Notes: generated by a model not told the origin, from the sequence alone. A stretch of 64,000 bases of DNA from CALJGI01 sp047618115 (GCA_047618115.1 JBLHKV010000001.1:1-64000), one strand, 5' to 3'; shown: positions 45,471 through 54,554, counted from the stretch's first letter. Program-made: numbers and translations.

Positions 45471-46283
45471 TCAGGAAGACGGCATCAAAGCGGATAGATC
45501 AATCTGGCCCAATGTCATTCCCCCAGTGAACCCTCCATCCACCGGCAAAACAACCCCGTTTACATAGCTAGCCGCATCACTGTTGAGGCAAATCAGCGGC
45601 CCCGCCTGTTCGTCGGGAGTAGCCCGGCGGTTGATCGGCTGGATGAAGGTGTCGAGAACTTCAGCTTTAGTGGCCGATTCAAAGTGAGTCATCATTGGCG
45701 TATCGGTTGGAGCTGGCAGCGTGCAGTTAATACGAATACCGCTTTTTATCAAGGTCGATGAGGCCAACATGGTCCACACAATAATGCCCTCTTTGGACAG
45801 GGCGTAGGCATTGCCCACTGTTTCTGTGTTTTCCTCGCACCACTGCATGATATTGTCGAAGCCTTCGACACCCACAAATGCCATCAACTCTGGAATCTTG
45901 CGGCTCCACCCCATACCACCGGTGGAGGAGATGCTGGCAATCGCGCCCCCGTCCGTCATCAAGGGGACTATTTTCTCAGTCAGGTGGCGAGTACCGGCGT
46001 AATTGACTTTCATCACATCCATCGGCGGAGCCGTTTGCGGTAGCCCCGCACAATTGAACAGCGCATCGACTTTGCCGGCAAGACTGGCCACGGCTGCGTC
46101 TATCATGTCGGCTTCGCGCAAATCAACCTGGGTAAAGGAGGCAAGATTAAGCTCGCTCTCCTTGAAATCGAAACCGTGTACCTCGGCGCCCAGGTCCAAC
46201 AACTGACGAGCAGTAGCCTCGCCCATTCCCGAGAAGCAGCCACTGACAACTACTCGCTTGTTTTTATAACCAAGAAAATCCAT
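45471..46283 (-). CDS. SDR resembling 3alpha-hydroxysteroid dehydrogenase/carbonyl reductase
   Basis: 270 residues from ATG 46283 (AGGGT upstream). The cofactor loop is VVVSGCFSGMGEATA, and a short strand 4 gives FNCAGLPQT. The central part, MKVNYAGTRHLTEKIVPLM, Ser in ISSTGG, and an insert before YALSK follow the pattern of Comamonas-type 3alpha-HSD/carbonyl reductase. End: NGVVLPVDGGFTGG. It probably oxidises a 3-hydroxy group of a steroid-like substrate. It lies 42 bp upstream of the OB-fold gene and carries the 46345 operator in front. Confidence 0.88.
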   Translation of the reverse strand: MDFLGYKNKRVVVSGCFSGMGEATARQLLDLGAEVHGFDFKESELNLASFTQVDLREADMIDAAVASLAGKVDALFNCAGLPQTAPPMDVMKVNYAGTRHLTEKIVPLMTDGGAIASISSTGGMGWSRKIPELMAFVGVEGFDNIMQWCEENTETVGNAYALSKEGIIVWTMLASSTLIKSGIRINCTLPAPTDTPMMTHFESATKAEVLDTFIQPINRRATPDEQAGPLICLNSDAASYVNGVVLPVDGGFTGGMTLGQIDLSALMPSS

Positions 46284-46344
46284 CGATAAGAACCCTGTCA
46301 AAATGGTTTGAGTGGGACCACAGCAACCCCTTTGGAAGGCAACT

Positions 46345-46370
46345 ATTATACATCAATGGTGTTCATTAGC
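46345..46370. promoter_or_regulatory. operator-like site shared with 51364-51389
   Basis: Read on the - strand, this 26-bp stretch begins GCTAAT and has the core ACACCATTG followed by ATG and TAAT. It matches the site at 51364-51389 in 21 of 26 positions. It is 62 bp upstream of the SDR start at 46283. A shared, partly palindromic promoter element points to one regulator for both operons. Confidence 0.65.
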
Positions 46371-46458
46371 AATTTCCCGGTGGCGCCCTGCAACAGTCCG
46401 CACCGGCCTCTCCTGCAACGCTCAGAATGAAAATAGCACGTCTGTGACATCTTGTGGA

Positions 46459-46713
46459 TCAAGCAGGTGTTAAATCCAGATGCATGTTAGCCAGGTCCCG
46501 AATAATGAAGCTGGGTTCGTATTCAAGCGTGTGTTTACCTGGCGCGCCATGCTTCTCTTCGTTGAGACTAATATTAGAAGTTTGCAGCAGGAATTGCTCC
46601 AGAATTACTTTAACTTCCGCCCTTGCCAGCGGTGCGCCGGCGCAGGTATGCACACCCCTACCAAATGCCAGGGCTAAACCCGATTGAGGTTTGTTCGCCC
46701 TTTTGATTCGTCG
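46459..46713 (-). pseudogene. C-terminal remnant of a cytochrome P450
   Basis: On the - strand the frame after a TAG at 46714-46716 reads RRIKRANKPQSGLALAFGRG, then VHTCAGAPLARAEV and on to the natural end HLDLTPA. It contains the haem-binding loop and everything after it, but the first 80 per cent of a P450 is missing. From the haem Cys it equals the P450 at 20267 in 44 of 61 residues. There is no start codon that gives a working protein. It marks a deletion or recombination scar between the SDR promoter and the DUF1214 gene. Confidence 0.88.
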
Positions 46714-46757
46714 CTATAATTTGTGGTATTTAAAACACCCCAAAATAATATTGTTGA

Positions 46758-47993
46758 TCAAAGACCGTAGCGCCGGGAAACGCCTTCAAAACGCGCTTTG
46801 AGTTGACGGATTCTTTCCTCTGGCGACACAAGCTGCGAATCCGCAGGTAGCACTTGTGCCACTGCCGAGAATTCAATGAGTTGAGTGTAGAAGGTCGTAG
46901 AATGCTTACTCATTAAACTGCGATAGGTGATATTACCGCGCTCAAACCCCTGAGTGTCTATCCAATTGTTATAACCAGGATCGCGGTGGCAAAGAATCAA
47001 ACGGACTTTACCATCGCTATCAACAGCTGCACGACTGGGGGTATAACTTATCGGGCGATAGAGATAATCGAGACTATTCATAAAAACCCCATTGTTAGAC
47101 ATCATCCAAAAATCATCGTGGGAATCAAATTCGATCAACAGCGCCTCTTCCTCGCCCAGCTGCCAACAAAGGTGGGCAACAGCACGACCGCGTTTTTTAT
47201 CATCATCACCAATGCCACCTGCGGGATCAGCGGGAAACGCATTCACGTTTACTGGGTCCACAAAGGGGCTGTACTTGTTGGGGTGGTCTGGCCAGTCATT
47301 CATTAACCCTTCTACAAATTGCCCGGCCCAGCCCATCGCTTCAATCATAGTTGCAGTCGTGGGCAAGGGTTTTGGTTCCTGCATTGCGACGCGTTCGATG
47401 TGCAGCTGCGCTGGCAGCTCATCCCAGCGGTCAAATCCCTGACGCAAAAATAATTTACGGGTATCGGCCGTCGTGGGCATCCAGTTAACTCCCTGTTCAT
47501 TTCCGCCAATAAACAACTCGAAGCTACCATCGGCATCTGTAATCAGTTGATGGCCGAACAAGTTCGCCTCTGGAACATCTCCAAAGGGCTCATGCAAACT
47601 GGGAATCTGCGTACCCGGCTGCATTTCTGGTCGCTGCCCCTGTAAAGTGAAGTTTAGAAAACGAGCCGTGCCCTGATTACCCGAGATACGATAGACAGAT
47701 TCGCCATCAATCCACGCCTGCCAATAGGATATATCTGCCGCGTCGCCTCCAAGCTTTCTTGTTGGTGTACAAAACGGATGTAAAACAGGATAGCGTGTAT
47801 CGCGGGTTTCCAGGGCGAGATCAAAAGCCTGCCCGAGATTTTGTGTCAAAAAGCGGAAGGCATCAACGCGATGAATCGGTGAGGCAGGGTTAACGTCTTT
47901 AAAAACTTTCTCGCCCGCCTCTTCCAATTGTCGACAAAAGGTCTGCCAAGCCTCGCGCAATGCAGCATCACAGGGGCCGTCGTCGAAAGCCAT
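46758..47993 (-). CDS. DUF1214-domain protein
   Basis: 411 residues. Features: VYRISGNQGTARFLNFTLQG and FELFIGGNEQGVNWMPTTADTRKLFLRQGFDRW match DUF1214; the C-terminus is WIDTQGFERGNITYRSLM. No signal peptide. The domain is often linked to DUF1254 and has no firm function. It is the last gene of a - strand set with isomerase-like, sulfotransferase and LLM genes. Its 50-bp upstream gap holds two near copies of TCGCGGCCCTA. Confidence 0.82.
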   Translation of the reverse strand: MAFDDGPCDAALREAWQTFCRQLEEAGEKVFKDVNPASPIHRVDAFRFLTQNLGQAFDLALETRDTRYPVLHPFCTPTRKLGGDAADISYWQAWIDGESVYRISGNQGTARFLNFTLQGQRPEMQPGTQIPSLHEPFGDVPEANLFGHQLITDADGSFELFIGGNEQGVNWMPTTADTRKLFLRQGFDRWDELPAQLHIERVAMQEPKPLPTTATMIEAMGWAGQFVEGLMNDWPDHPNKYSPFVDPVNVNAFPADPAGGIGDDDKKRGRAVAHLCWQLGEEEALLIEFDSHDDFWMMSNNGVFMNSLDYLYRPISYTPSRAAVDSDGKVRLILCHRDPGYNNWIDTQGFERGNITYRSLMSKHSTTFYTQLIEFSAVAQVLPADSQLVSPEERIRQLKARFEGVSRRYGL

Positions 47994-48043
47994 ATCTACA
48001 TCTCCTGGTTACAATAATATTCGCGGCCCTAATACTCGCGGCC

Positions 48044-48862
48044 CTATCCGCCAGCGCAGTCTAGCAATAGCTGCTCAAGATTATGCACGCTGCGCTGCAC
48101 GGCCTGAAGATGCCCTTCCCTATCGATTCTTGGACCGAGCAGCTCCAGATCAAAAGTACCCTGGTAGTCCTCCTGAAATAGCCAATCGATCAGTCGGGCT
48201 AAAGGCACATCCCCATCTCCAGGAACCGCCCTACCCGGGAGATTCCGATCTCCACAGACGTAATCGCTAACCTGAACAAGATCGCAGATGGGCACAGCCC
48301 GCGCAATCAGGTTTTTAAGATCAGCTTCGGTCCAGCATCCAACCAGGTCTATACAGACACCGATACCTGCCATCTCGGCCAGGCTAATGGTATCTCGCAG
48401 TGAATGGGCAATATGCAGATCGGCATACACTGGTGGAGCGTTTTCAATCATCAGGGCAATACCGGCAGCACGCGCCTGTGCGGCACAGGGTGCGACCGCC
48501 GCAGAGAAAACCTCAGCCGCCTGCTCCCACACTAAATCGCCATGGCCACCCGTTGTCATATAGATTGAACGCGCTCCAAGCTCACTCGCCATTTCAATTT
48601 GTGCTGACAGGTTTTTCCGCGGTTCTATCCACGTACTGGTATCGGATGTAAGAGGTGTTTGCGACGAAAATGGATGCACAACGGTCTCTAACTGATAGCC
48701 GCCCTGTGCAAGAGCGCTCTTGACGATATTGATATCCGCCGCATCAACCTGGGGGCCCACCAGACTGACTCTGGATACCTGCAGACTTGGCCAGTGCGCC
48801 AATTGCTGCTCCAGCGTCTCATCCATAAAACAAATATTGTTGACTGAAATATTGGGATGCAT
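48044..48862 (-). CDS. sugar phosphate isomerase/epimerase-like TIM-barrel protein
   Basis: 272 residues with the xylose-isomerase-like AP endonuclease-2 fold: ISVNNICFMDETLEQQLAHW at the start, a barrel strand ALMIENAPPVYADLH in the middle, GVCIDLVGCWTE and DLVQVSDYVCG with metal ligands, GDGDVPLARLIDWLF, and FDLELLGPRID near the end. The family is metal dependent and isomerises sugars, hydroxyacids or inositols. It is the intact counterpart of the frameshifted gene at 4271. It follows the sulfotransferase after 85 bp. Confidence 0.87.
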   Translation of the reverse strand: MHPNISVNNICFMDETLEQQLAHWPSLQVSRVSLVGPQVDAADINIVKSALAQGGYQLETVVHPFSSQTPLTSDTSTWIEPRKNLSAQIEMASELGARSIYMTTGGHGDLVWEQAAEVFSAAVAPCAAQARAAGIALMIENAPPVYADLHIAHSLRDTISLAEMAGIGVCIDLVGCWTEADLKNLIARAVPICDLVQVSDYVCGDRNLPGRAVPGDGDVPLARLIDWLFQEDYQGTFDLELLGPRIDREGHLQAVQRSVHNLEQLLLDCAGG

Positions 48863-48947
48863 AGTTTAATTTACCTGATCAATATGTCCGGGTTGCTTGC
48901 CGGTAATACTCGCAAGCAACTAAAGTTAGTGACGGGCTAGTGAAGCG

Positions 48948-50117
48948 TTAGTCACGCTTTTCCACATCAAGCCCGAAACGCTCACGATAAGGCGCAAATT
49001 CTTCGTTAAGTTCATTGATGTCCGCCCCAATCATAGCGCTGGAGTAAACGAACTTTCCGTAGCGATCGCCCCTATTATTTTTTAGATACTCACGCATGGC
49101 TTGCTCCGCTGCAGCCGTCATCGGCAGACCGCAAAATTCGTAAAACCTGGTAATGGTGCCGATCGGATCCGTGACAATATCGCGATAGCGCACATGATAA
49201 ATACGGGGGTCATCAACCAGCGGATTGGACAGGGTCTGTTTGATTCCCGCCCGCGTGGCCGCAAGATGGATGGCGGCCTGCTCATCGATATTCACCTGGC
49301 CGGCAAAGGCTTTCGTCAGCGTTACGGCCATGCCAATACGGGAGGCCGTAACCTGGACCGGATCACGATGAGTCCAGATTAATCTGGCATCAGGGTAGCT
49401 TGCAAAAAAAGCCTCTAGCCGCGGCCCATGAAAGCCCTTCAACGCCCAGCGTTTTTTGGGTCGCCCATGCTGGCAATGCTGGAGCATCATTTTGTGGATA
49501 CGGTACTGCGCCAAATCGTCGGTAGGCAGTCCACCCACATACATACCAATGGGCGCCCGCCACCAGGCAGTGGGCGTCATCACCCGAAAGTCAAAAGCCC
49601 AGGTACGTTCACACTCAGGAAGGCCATCACCCAGCATGTCGTTATACGGATGAATCGTTAGCCACGCCGGCGCAATGTCGTTAATTTCCCGCCAATCGGC
49701 ATCCGCTATAGCGTGACGCGGGTCATCGGCCTGCGCCAATCCCGGTGGCGGCGACGGGTACATCACTTCCCAAAAACGCAGGGACCGCGCATCCGGGTCC
49801 ACCGACAACAAAGCGTGCAGAAGTGTCGTTCCTGAACGAGGCTCACCTGTGGCAAAAATGGGTTGTTGTATAACCTCCTCTGCGAGGCCGGGGTAAATTT
49901 TGTGATCATCAAAAAACTGCAAACGAGAGGTAAGCAGTCCATGACACACCTGGGCTGCAGCGCGCTCGCCAGCTTCATCCATATGAATTTTTCGCAGCTG
50001 ATCCAGACCAAGTGAAAATCGCTCTTTGAAGCTCGGATCCCCATAGTCCTGCAGCCCCAATCCGGTCTCGGCTTTGCGTAGCAAGGTGTCGGCATCGAGG
50101 ATCGATTGAACTACCAA
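48948..50117 (-). CDS. sulfotransferase-family protein
   Basis: 389 residues. The PAPS loops are FATGEPRSGTTLLHALLS near residue 88 and LIWTHRDPVQVTASR in the middle. It is cytoplasmic. It begins five bases after the LLM stop, so the two are co-translated. It is a paralogue of 5105 and 29424 in the same fold group (PF13469-like), but the sequences are well apart. The acceptor is unknown. Its repeated link with an LLM enzyme and isomerase is notable. Confidence 0.88.
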   Translation of the reverse strand: MVVQSILDADTLLRKAETGLGLQDYGDPSFKERFSLGLDQLRKIHMDEAGERAAAQVCHGLLTSRLQFFDDHKIYPGLAEEVIQQPIFATGEPRSGTTLLHALLSVDPDARSLRFWEVMYPSPPPGLAQADDPRHAIADADWREINDIAPAWLTIHPYNDMLGDGLPECERTWAFDFRVMTPTAWWRAPIGMYVGGLPTDDLAQYRIHKMMLQHCQHGRPKKRWALKGFHGPRLEAFFASYPDARLIWTHRDPVQVTASRIGMAVTLTKAFAGQVNIDEQAAIHLAATRAGIKQTLSNPLVDDPRIYHVRYRDIVTDPIGTITRFYEFCGLPMTAAAEQAMREYLKNNRGDRYGKFVYSSAMIGADINELNEEFAPYRERFGLDVEKRD

Positions 50118-50122
50118 CGCTC

Positions 50123-51241
50123 TTATTCCCCGCAGAGCTTCAATAGCTCATCTTCGGCTTCCCGCACTTTGGCAGCGGAAAGGGCACTGTACTTGAGCCC
50201 GGCCATGCCACCGTAATCGAGAATTTTAGGCACTCGCAGACCGGCATCGACATAGCCTTTGATTTGTCTGGCTACCTGTTTTGGGGTGCCATGTGGAATG
50301 ACGGCGAGAATTGACTCAGGCTCTACCTTGGCCAGCATATCAAGAACTCTCTCCCGGGTTAGCACACCGGGATCAATATCCTGGTAACCACCCCAGCTCT
50401 CCCCCATCGGGTGCTTGAAGCCAAACGTCTTGAGTGCCGCCGCAGAAATTTGCAGAATCCAGGCTTTGACCAGAGGCGCCTCAAGTATTTCTGCCAGCTC
50501 GCTGTCATCGCCGATCAAACAGGTCATGATAAAAGCCGGTACGATGGCCATCGGGTCCCGGCCCGCCTGTTCTGCTGACTCGCGGATTACCTGTAGTTTC
50601 TCGGCATATTCTTCCGGCGACCAGGCCCCGGCTGGCCACCAGCCGTCGGCATAGCGTCCGGTAAGTTTAAGCATGCGCGGACCACTGGCGCCGATCCATA
50701 TTTTTGGGAACTGTCCCTCATAGGGCTCGGTATCCAGGCGCGCGTGGTGCAGTTTGAAAAACTGCCCAGAGAAATCCACCGGCCCCTCGCTGTCCCACAA
50801 CAACCGAATAACTTCAAGAGCCTCCTCAAATCGACTCACAGGTTTGGAAAAGTCGAAACCGTATGGCACTGTGTTTTCAGTTTCACCACTGCCAAGACCT
50901 AAAATAAACCGACCGCCGGAAAGGTGGTCGATGGTCAGCGCTGTCTGCGCCAGTGACGACGGATGGCGGCGAACTGTATCTACCACGCTCGTAGCAATCG
51001 GCACGTTGCTGGTCAGCACTGCAGCGGCTGAGGCAACAGCAAGACCGTCCAGATTCCGATGCGGAGAAGGTGACAACGTTGCCAGGTCTGTGAATTCGGG
51101 CGTCCAGATCGAATCGGGCCAAAAGCTGACCATGTGATCTGGCAGCCAGATGGAGTGATAACGACCGCTATCAAGATTGTCGAGGACACTGAAATCCAGA
51201 GGCAGCGTGGTGCGTAAAAATGCAGCGGGTTGGACCTTCAT
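50123..51241 (-). CDS. LLM-class flavin-dependent oxidoreductase
   Basis: 372 residues. Luciferase-like features: HSIWLPDHMVSFWP, TSVVDTVRRHPSSLAQTALTIDHLSGGRFILGLGSGE, and PKIWIGASGPRMLKLTGRYADGWWP. This belongs to the F420/FMN LLM group and is not close to the one at 3265. It may oxygenate a ketone (Baeyer-Villiger-like) or reduce a double bond. It heads the - strand operon leading to sulfotransferase, isomerase and DUF1214. The 51364 operator lies 123 bp upstream. Confidence 0.88.
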   Translation of the reverse strand: MKVQPAAFLRTTLPLDFSVLDNLDSGRYHSIWLPDHMVSFWPDSIWTPEFTDLATLSPSPHRNLDGLAVASAAAVLTSNVPIATSVVDTVRRHPSSLAQTALTIDHLSGGRFILGLGSGETENTVPYGFDFSKPVSRFEEALEVIRLLWDSEGPVDFSGQFFKLHHARLDTEPYEGQFPKIWIGASGPRMLKLTGRYADGWWPAGAWSPEEYAEKLQVIRESAEQAGRDPMAIVPAFIMTCLIGDDSELAEILEAPLVKAWILQISAAALKTFGFKHPMGESWGGYQDIDPGVLTRERVLDMLAKVEPESILAVIPHGTPKQVARQIKGYVDAGLRVPKILDYGGMAGLKYSALSAAKVREAEDELLKLCGE

Positions 51242-51363
51242 CGATGAGCTCTCCTGGGCGCAAACAACACCTTATAGCGAGTTACTGGCAAAAGCTCTAC
51301 TACGGGTTCGCTATCCAGCGACGATCCAGTAGCTATACCTGCTAGCCAGCGAGAAATACTTAC

Positions 51364-51389
51364 GCTAATATACACCATTGGTGATTAAT
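51364..51389. promoter_or_regulatory. operator-like palindrome shared with 46345-46370
   Basis: The core CACCATTGGTG (51373-51383) is a palindrome around one base and sits in a 26-bp stretch that matches 46345-46370 (opposite strand) in 21 positions. It lies 22 bp before the EthD-like start (51412) and between that gene and the divergent LLM operon, so it can control both. Confidence 0.7.
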
Positions 51390-51411
51390 GGCAATTTGCG
51401 GGAATATCAGT

Positions 51412-52176
51412 ATGGCCCTCTACACAACGATTCATTTACACAATGTGCCGGGAGATAAAGAGACAGCCTACGCCCAGTGGTTCGACACAGATCATCAATC
51501 AGCGCTTGCCCATCTGAGGGGCTTTATGCAGGCGGAGCGGTACGAGGTGGACGAAGTCCAGATCATGCCGGATATACACCAGCCATGGCGTTTTATGAGC
51601 CTGTACGAATTCGACCTGCCCTCCCCTGAAATCGACATTCCGGCACTGGGCCCGCTGATAGCGTCGGCGCGGGACGACGGTATGATCGCCGACGACGAAA
51701 CCGAGCGCCTGTATTCTTACCGTCTTTACAGCGACTGGAAAGCCAGCCCAAACTGGCAGCGAGACCAGCCCTTTTCCGGCGTCAGCGTCCTTCTCGGGAA
51801 CTATGTAGCCGGCCGCGGTGCCGAGTATCATAAGTGGTACGACGAAGTACACAGCGGCGAAGTCATCAATGTTCCTGGTCACGTGGCGATGAAACGCGGT
51901 GAACTCTCACCCGTACAGATCGAGCCAAAGCACTATTGCCCGGGCGATCAACTCATTCTCTGTGCCAACCAGACCGACAACTTAACGTTCACCGTCCGCG
52001 ATTTTAGCGCGAGGGCACGCGGTGTTAGTCCCAGCGGGATTGCCATGCAGCCTCGATCCACGTCGGGTTCATTCGCAAGAACCGTACATTATTTCCACAA
52101 AGTGAGCGGCACCGATTTCTGGCCGGGCGGGATTGCCTACGCGGGGGATCTTACGCCCTATCAAGACAACAATTGA
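51412..52176 (+). CDS. double EthD-like (dimeric alpha/beta barrel) protein
   Basis: 254 residues from ATG 51412; the earlier ATG at 51388 lies in the operator. Two similar halves are seen: YAQWFDTDHQSALAHLRGF near residue 18 and YHKWYDEVHSGEVINVPGH near 139, both followed by a short basic strand. A single copy of the same motif (YNQWYEDVHLPELVALDG) occurs in the 110-residue protein at 59902. The fold suits small ligands in oxidation or isomerisation of polycyclic compounds, but the activity is unknown. It precedes an SDR. Confidence 0.78.
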   Translation: MALYTTIHLHNVPGDKETAYAQWFDTDHQSALAHLRGFMQAERYEVDEVQIMPDIHQPWRFMSLYEFDLPSPEIDIPALGPLIASARDDGMIADDETERLYSYRLYSDWKASPNWQRDQPFSGVSVLLGNYVAGRGAEYHKWYDEVHSGEVINVPGHVAMKRGELSPVQIEPKHYCPGDQLILCANQTDNLTFTVRDFSARARGVSPSGIAMQPRSTSGSFARTVHYFHKVSGTDFWPGGIAYAGDLTPYQDNN

Positions 52177-52250
52177 GCGCTCGCCGCAACCTCAACCTTT
52201 TTACGCTAAACAACATGCTGCTTCGGCGCTTGAGAAATTGAAGGAAAAAC

Positions 52251-52988
52251 ATGGCTAAAGTTATTGTTATCACAGGCGCAGGTGTTGGGCTGGGGCGAGA
52301 ACTTGCGCGATCGTTTGTCAACCAGGGAAACAACGTTGCATTGCTGGGCCGCACAGCGGCCAAAGTAGAGGCCGTTGCAGAAGAGCTCGGAGACAAGGCG
52401 TTAGCTGTGACCTGCGACGTAGCCGACCCGGACTCGGTACGCGCTGCTTTCGCGGCAATCGCCAAAAAACACAAGACTATCGATGTGTTAATCAACAACG
52501 CCGCAATCTTCGAGCCATTCAAAATCGTCGATGCATCAGATCGGCAAATTATGAGCACTGTAACTGCCAATCTCGCTGGCCCCATGCTCTGCACACGGTC
52601 GGCAGTGCCCATGATGAAATCCGGCGCCCACATCATTAATGTCAGCAGCGAATCAGTTGTTGGCCAAATGCCTCACCTGTCCGTCTACCAAAGCTCAAAG
52701 GCGGGTCTGGAGCGTTTTTCCGAGAGCCTGTATCGGGAACTGGAGCCAGAAGGAATAAGAGTGTCGATCGTTCGGGCAGGCGGCATGTACGAAGAAGGCA
52801 AAACCTGGGATGTGGACATGCAGGCCAAAATTGATTTTCACCAGGCTGCCACGGCAATCGGAATAGATCTGATTGGGCGTCCTATCTCGCAATTTTCCTC
52901 AGTGCGTCAGTTGTTTCATACGCTTGTTGATCTGCCGGCGGACTTGCAGGTAGAGCTAATTAGTCTGCACGCGCGAGCAGCCGACTAG
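52251..52988 (+). CDS. short-chain dehydrogenase/reductase
   Basis: 245 residues. Cofactor loop TGAGVGLGRELA at the N-terminus, NNAAIF after strand 4, Ser in VSSESVV and catalytic YQSSK. The C-terminus departs from the FabG pattern (LVDLPADLQVELISLHA), so substrate binding differs. The start has AAGGAAAAAC upstream. It is 74 bp after the EthD-like gene and before the aldehyde dehydrogenase, probably one transcript. Confidence 0.88.
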   Translation: MAKVIVITGAGVGLGRELARSFVNQGNNVALLGRTAAKVEAVAEELGDKALAVTCDVADPDSVRAAFAAIAKKHKTIDVLINNAAIFEPFKIVDASDRQIMSTVTANLAGPMLCTRSAVPMMKSGAHIINVSSESVVGQMPHLSVYQSSKAGLERFSESLYRELEPEGIRVSIVRAGGMYEEGKTWDVDMQAKIDFHQAATAIGIDLIGRPISQFSSVRQLFHTLVDLPADLQVELISLHARAAD

Positions 52989-53045
52989 GCGGAATTTAAA
53001 TGAAGATGGACGAGAACTTTAATTTTATTTAAATCACTGACAGTT

Positions 53046-53060
53046 GATAACCCGGTTATC
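53046..53060. promoter_or_regulatory. 15-base palindrome before aldehyde dehydrogenase
   Basis: GATAACC-C-GGTTATC is a perfect inverted repeat around one base, ending one base before the GAGAGGG ribosome site of the gene that starts at 53074. It could be an operator or an mRNA hairpin next to the ribosome site. An AT-rich, promoter-like stretch lies at 52993-53035. Confidence 0.45.
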
Positions 53061-53073
53061 GAGAGGGAAACAC

Positions 53074-54543
53074 ATGAAACAATTAGCAACGGCCCTGCTC
53101 TACATTGACGGCAAGATACGCCCTGCCGAAGGTGGTAAGACGTTCGATAACATCTGTCCCTGGACGGCTGAAATTGCAGGCCAGGCCGCCGATGCATCAG
53201 CGGCAGACGTTGAGGAGGCCATTGCCGCCGCGCGTCGCGCTTTCGATGAAACTGATTGGTCACGCCAACACAACCAGCGTCACGAACTCGTTAAGCGTTA
53301 CATGGCATTGCTGCGTGCCAATCATGATCGACTGATGGACATTGCGCGGATAGAAGCTGGAGCTGCCATTGGCGCCGCCAATCGCGCGCATGTTGACTTC
53401 GCCCTCAACGGTGGGGACGACCTGGTTGAGTGTTTTAATAGAGTAAAGTGGGAGGAAGATCGCGGGCGCCGAGAGGAACATGGCGGCGTCAGCGAACGCA
53501 TCGTTATGTACGAACCGTTGGGCGTCGTGGCGGCGATCACCCCGTGGAATGTGCCCCTGTATGTGAACATCGGCAAGGTTATTGCAGCTCTGCTGGCGGG
53601 ATGCACGATAGTACTCAAACCCGCGCCCGACACCCCCTTGATGGGTTCAATCATGGGCGAGTTGGCTGAGGAAGCCGGCATTCCGCCGGGCGTATTGAAT
53701 GTAGTGACCTCGGCCGATCCGTCCATGGCTGGAGAAATGCTGGTGGCCGACCCGCGTGTGGACGTGATCTCTTTCACTGGCTCCACGGCAGTGGGCAAAC
53801 GGATTATGGAGCGCGGTGCAGCGACACTAAAACGTATCTTCCTGGAGTTAGGCGGCAAATCCGTGAAAATCATCCTCGATGATGCTCCCGACTTCCCGGT
53901 AAAATGCATGATGTCCATGGCGATATTTCATGCTGGCCAGGGCTGCGCCCTGCCCACTCGCCTGTTAGTACCACGCAGCCGCTACACCGAAGCAGTGGAA
54001 GCATTGCAAATATCCTACGGCGGGCTTGCAAGTCGCTGGGGTGACTTCGACGATCCCGAAAGCATCATGGGGCCAGTAGTTTCCAGGAAACAGCTGGAGC
54101 GCGTCATGGGCTACATAGAGCTAGGGCACAAAGAAGGTGCGCGCCTGATTGCAGGCGGTAAAACCTGCCCCGAAAAAGGCACTGGCTTTTTCATCGAGCC
54201 AACCTGCTTTGTCGATGTCACCAACGATATGCGTATCGCGCAGGAAGAAATTTTTGGACCGGTGCTGGTGGTAATACCTTTTGAAGACGACGAAGATGCT
54301 ATCCGCATTGCCAATGACAGCAGCTATGGCCTGGGCGGCGCCGTAATATCTGCCGACCGGGAACGCGCAATGCATGTTTCCAAAAGCATTCGCGCCGGCA
54401 GTATTAGCATTAACGACGGCATGAGCATCACAGGCGACCTGCCATTTGGTGGCGTCAAGGGCAGTGGCGTGGGCCGGGAGTGGGGACGCGAGGGCATCGA
54501 AGAGTTTCTGGACAGCAAAGCAATCGCGATTGGCGTTACCTAA
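53074..54543 (+). CDS. NAD(P)-dependent aldehyde dehydrogenase
   Basis: 489 residues from ATG 53074. All catalytic parts are present: Asn159 in TPWNVP, Lys182 in LKPAPDTP, FTGSTAVG at 234, Glu258 in ELGGKS and nucleophile Cys291 in AGQGCALPTR. The Cys context QGCALPTR is unusual compared with the common QxCCAGTR. It oxidises an aldehyde to the acid, which could feed the CoA ligase or CoA-transferase. The stop is followed by two inverted repeats shared with the convergent flavoprotein. Confidence 0.92.
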   Translation: MKQLATALLYIDGKIRPAEGGKTFDNICPWTAEIAGQAADASAADVEEAIAAARRAFDETDWSRQHNQRHELVKRYMALLRANHDRLMDIARIEAGAAIGAANRAHVDFALNGGDDLVECFNRVKWEEDRGRREEHGGVSERIVMYEPLGVVAAITPWNVPLYVNIGKVIAALLAGCTIVLKPAPDTPLMGSIMGELAEEAGIPPGVLNVVTSADPSMAGEMLVADPRVDVISFTGSTAVGKRIMERGAATLKRIFLELGGKSVKIILDDAPDFPVKCMMSMAIFHAGQGCALPTRLLVPRSRYTEAVEALQISYGGLASRWGDFDDPESIMGPVVSRKQLERVMGYIELGHKEGARLIAGGKTCPEKGTGFFIEPTCFVDVTNDMRIAQEEIFGPVLVVIPFEDDEDAIRIANDSSYGLGGAVISADRERAMHVSKSIRAGSISINDGMSITGDLPFGGVKGSGVGREWGREGIEEFLDSKAIAIGVT

Positions 54544-54554
54544 GGAATCCCGAG

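Noticed and set aside
48017..48043. Near-repeats of TCGCGGCCCTA before DUF1214, with a similar string at 43116
   Set aside because: Too short and too few for a REP-type element, and no consistent secondary structure.
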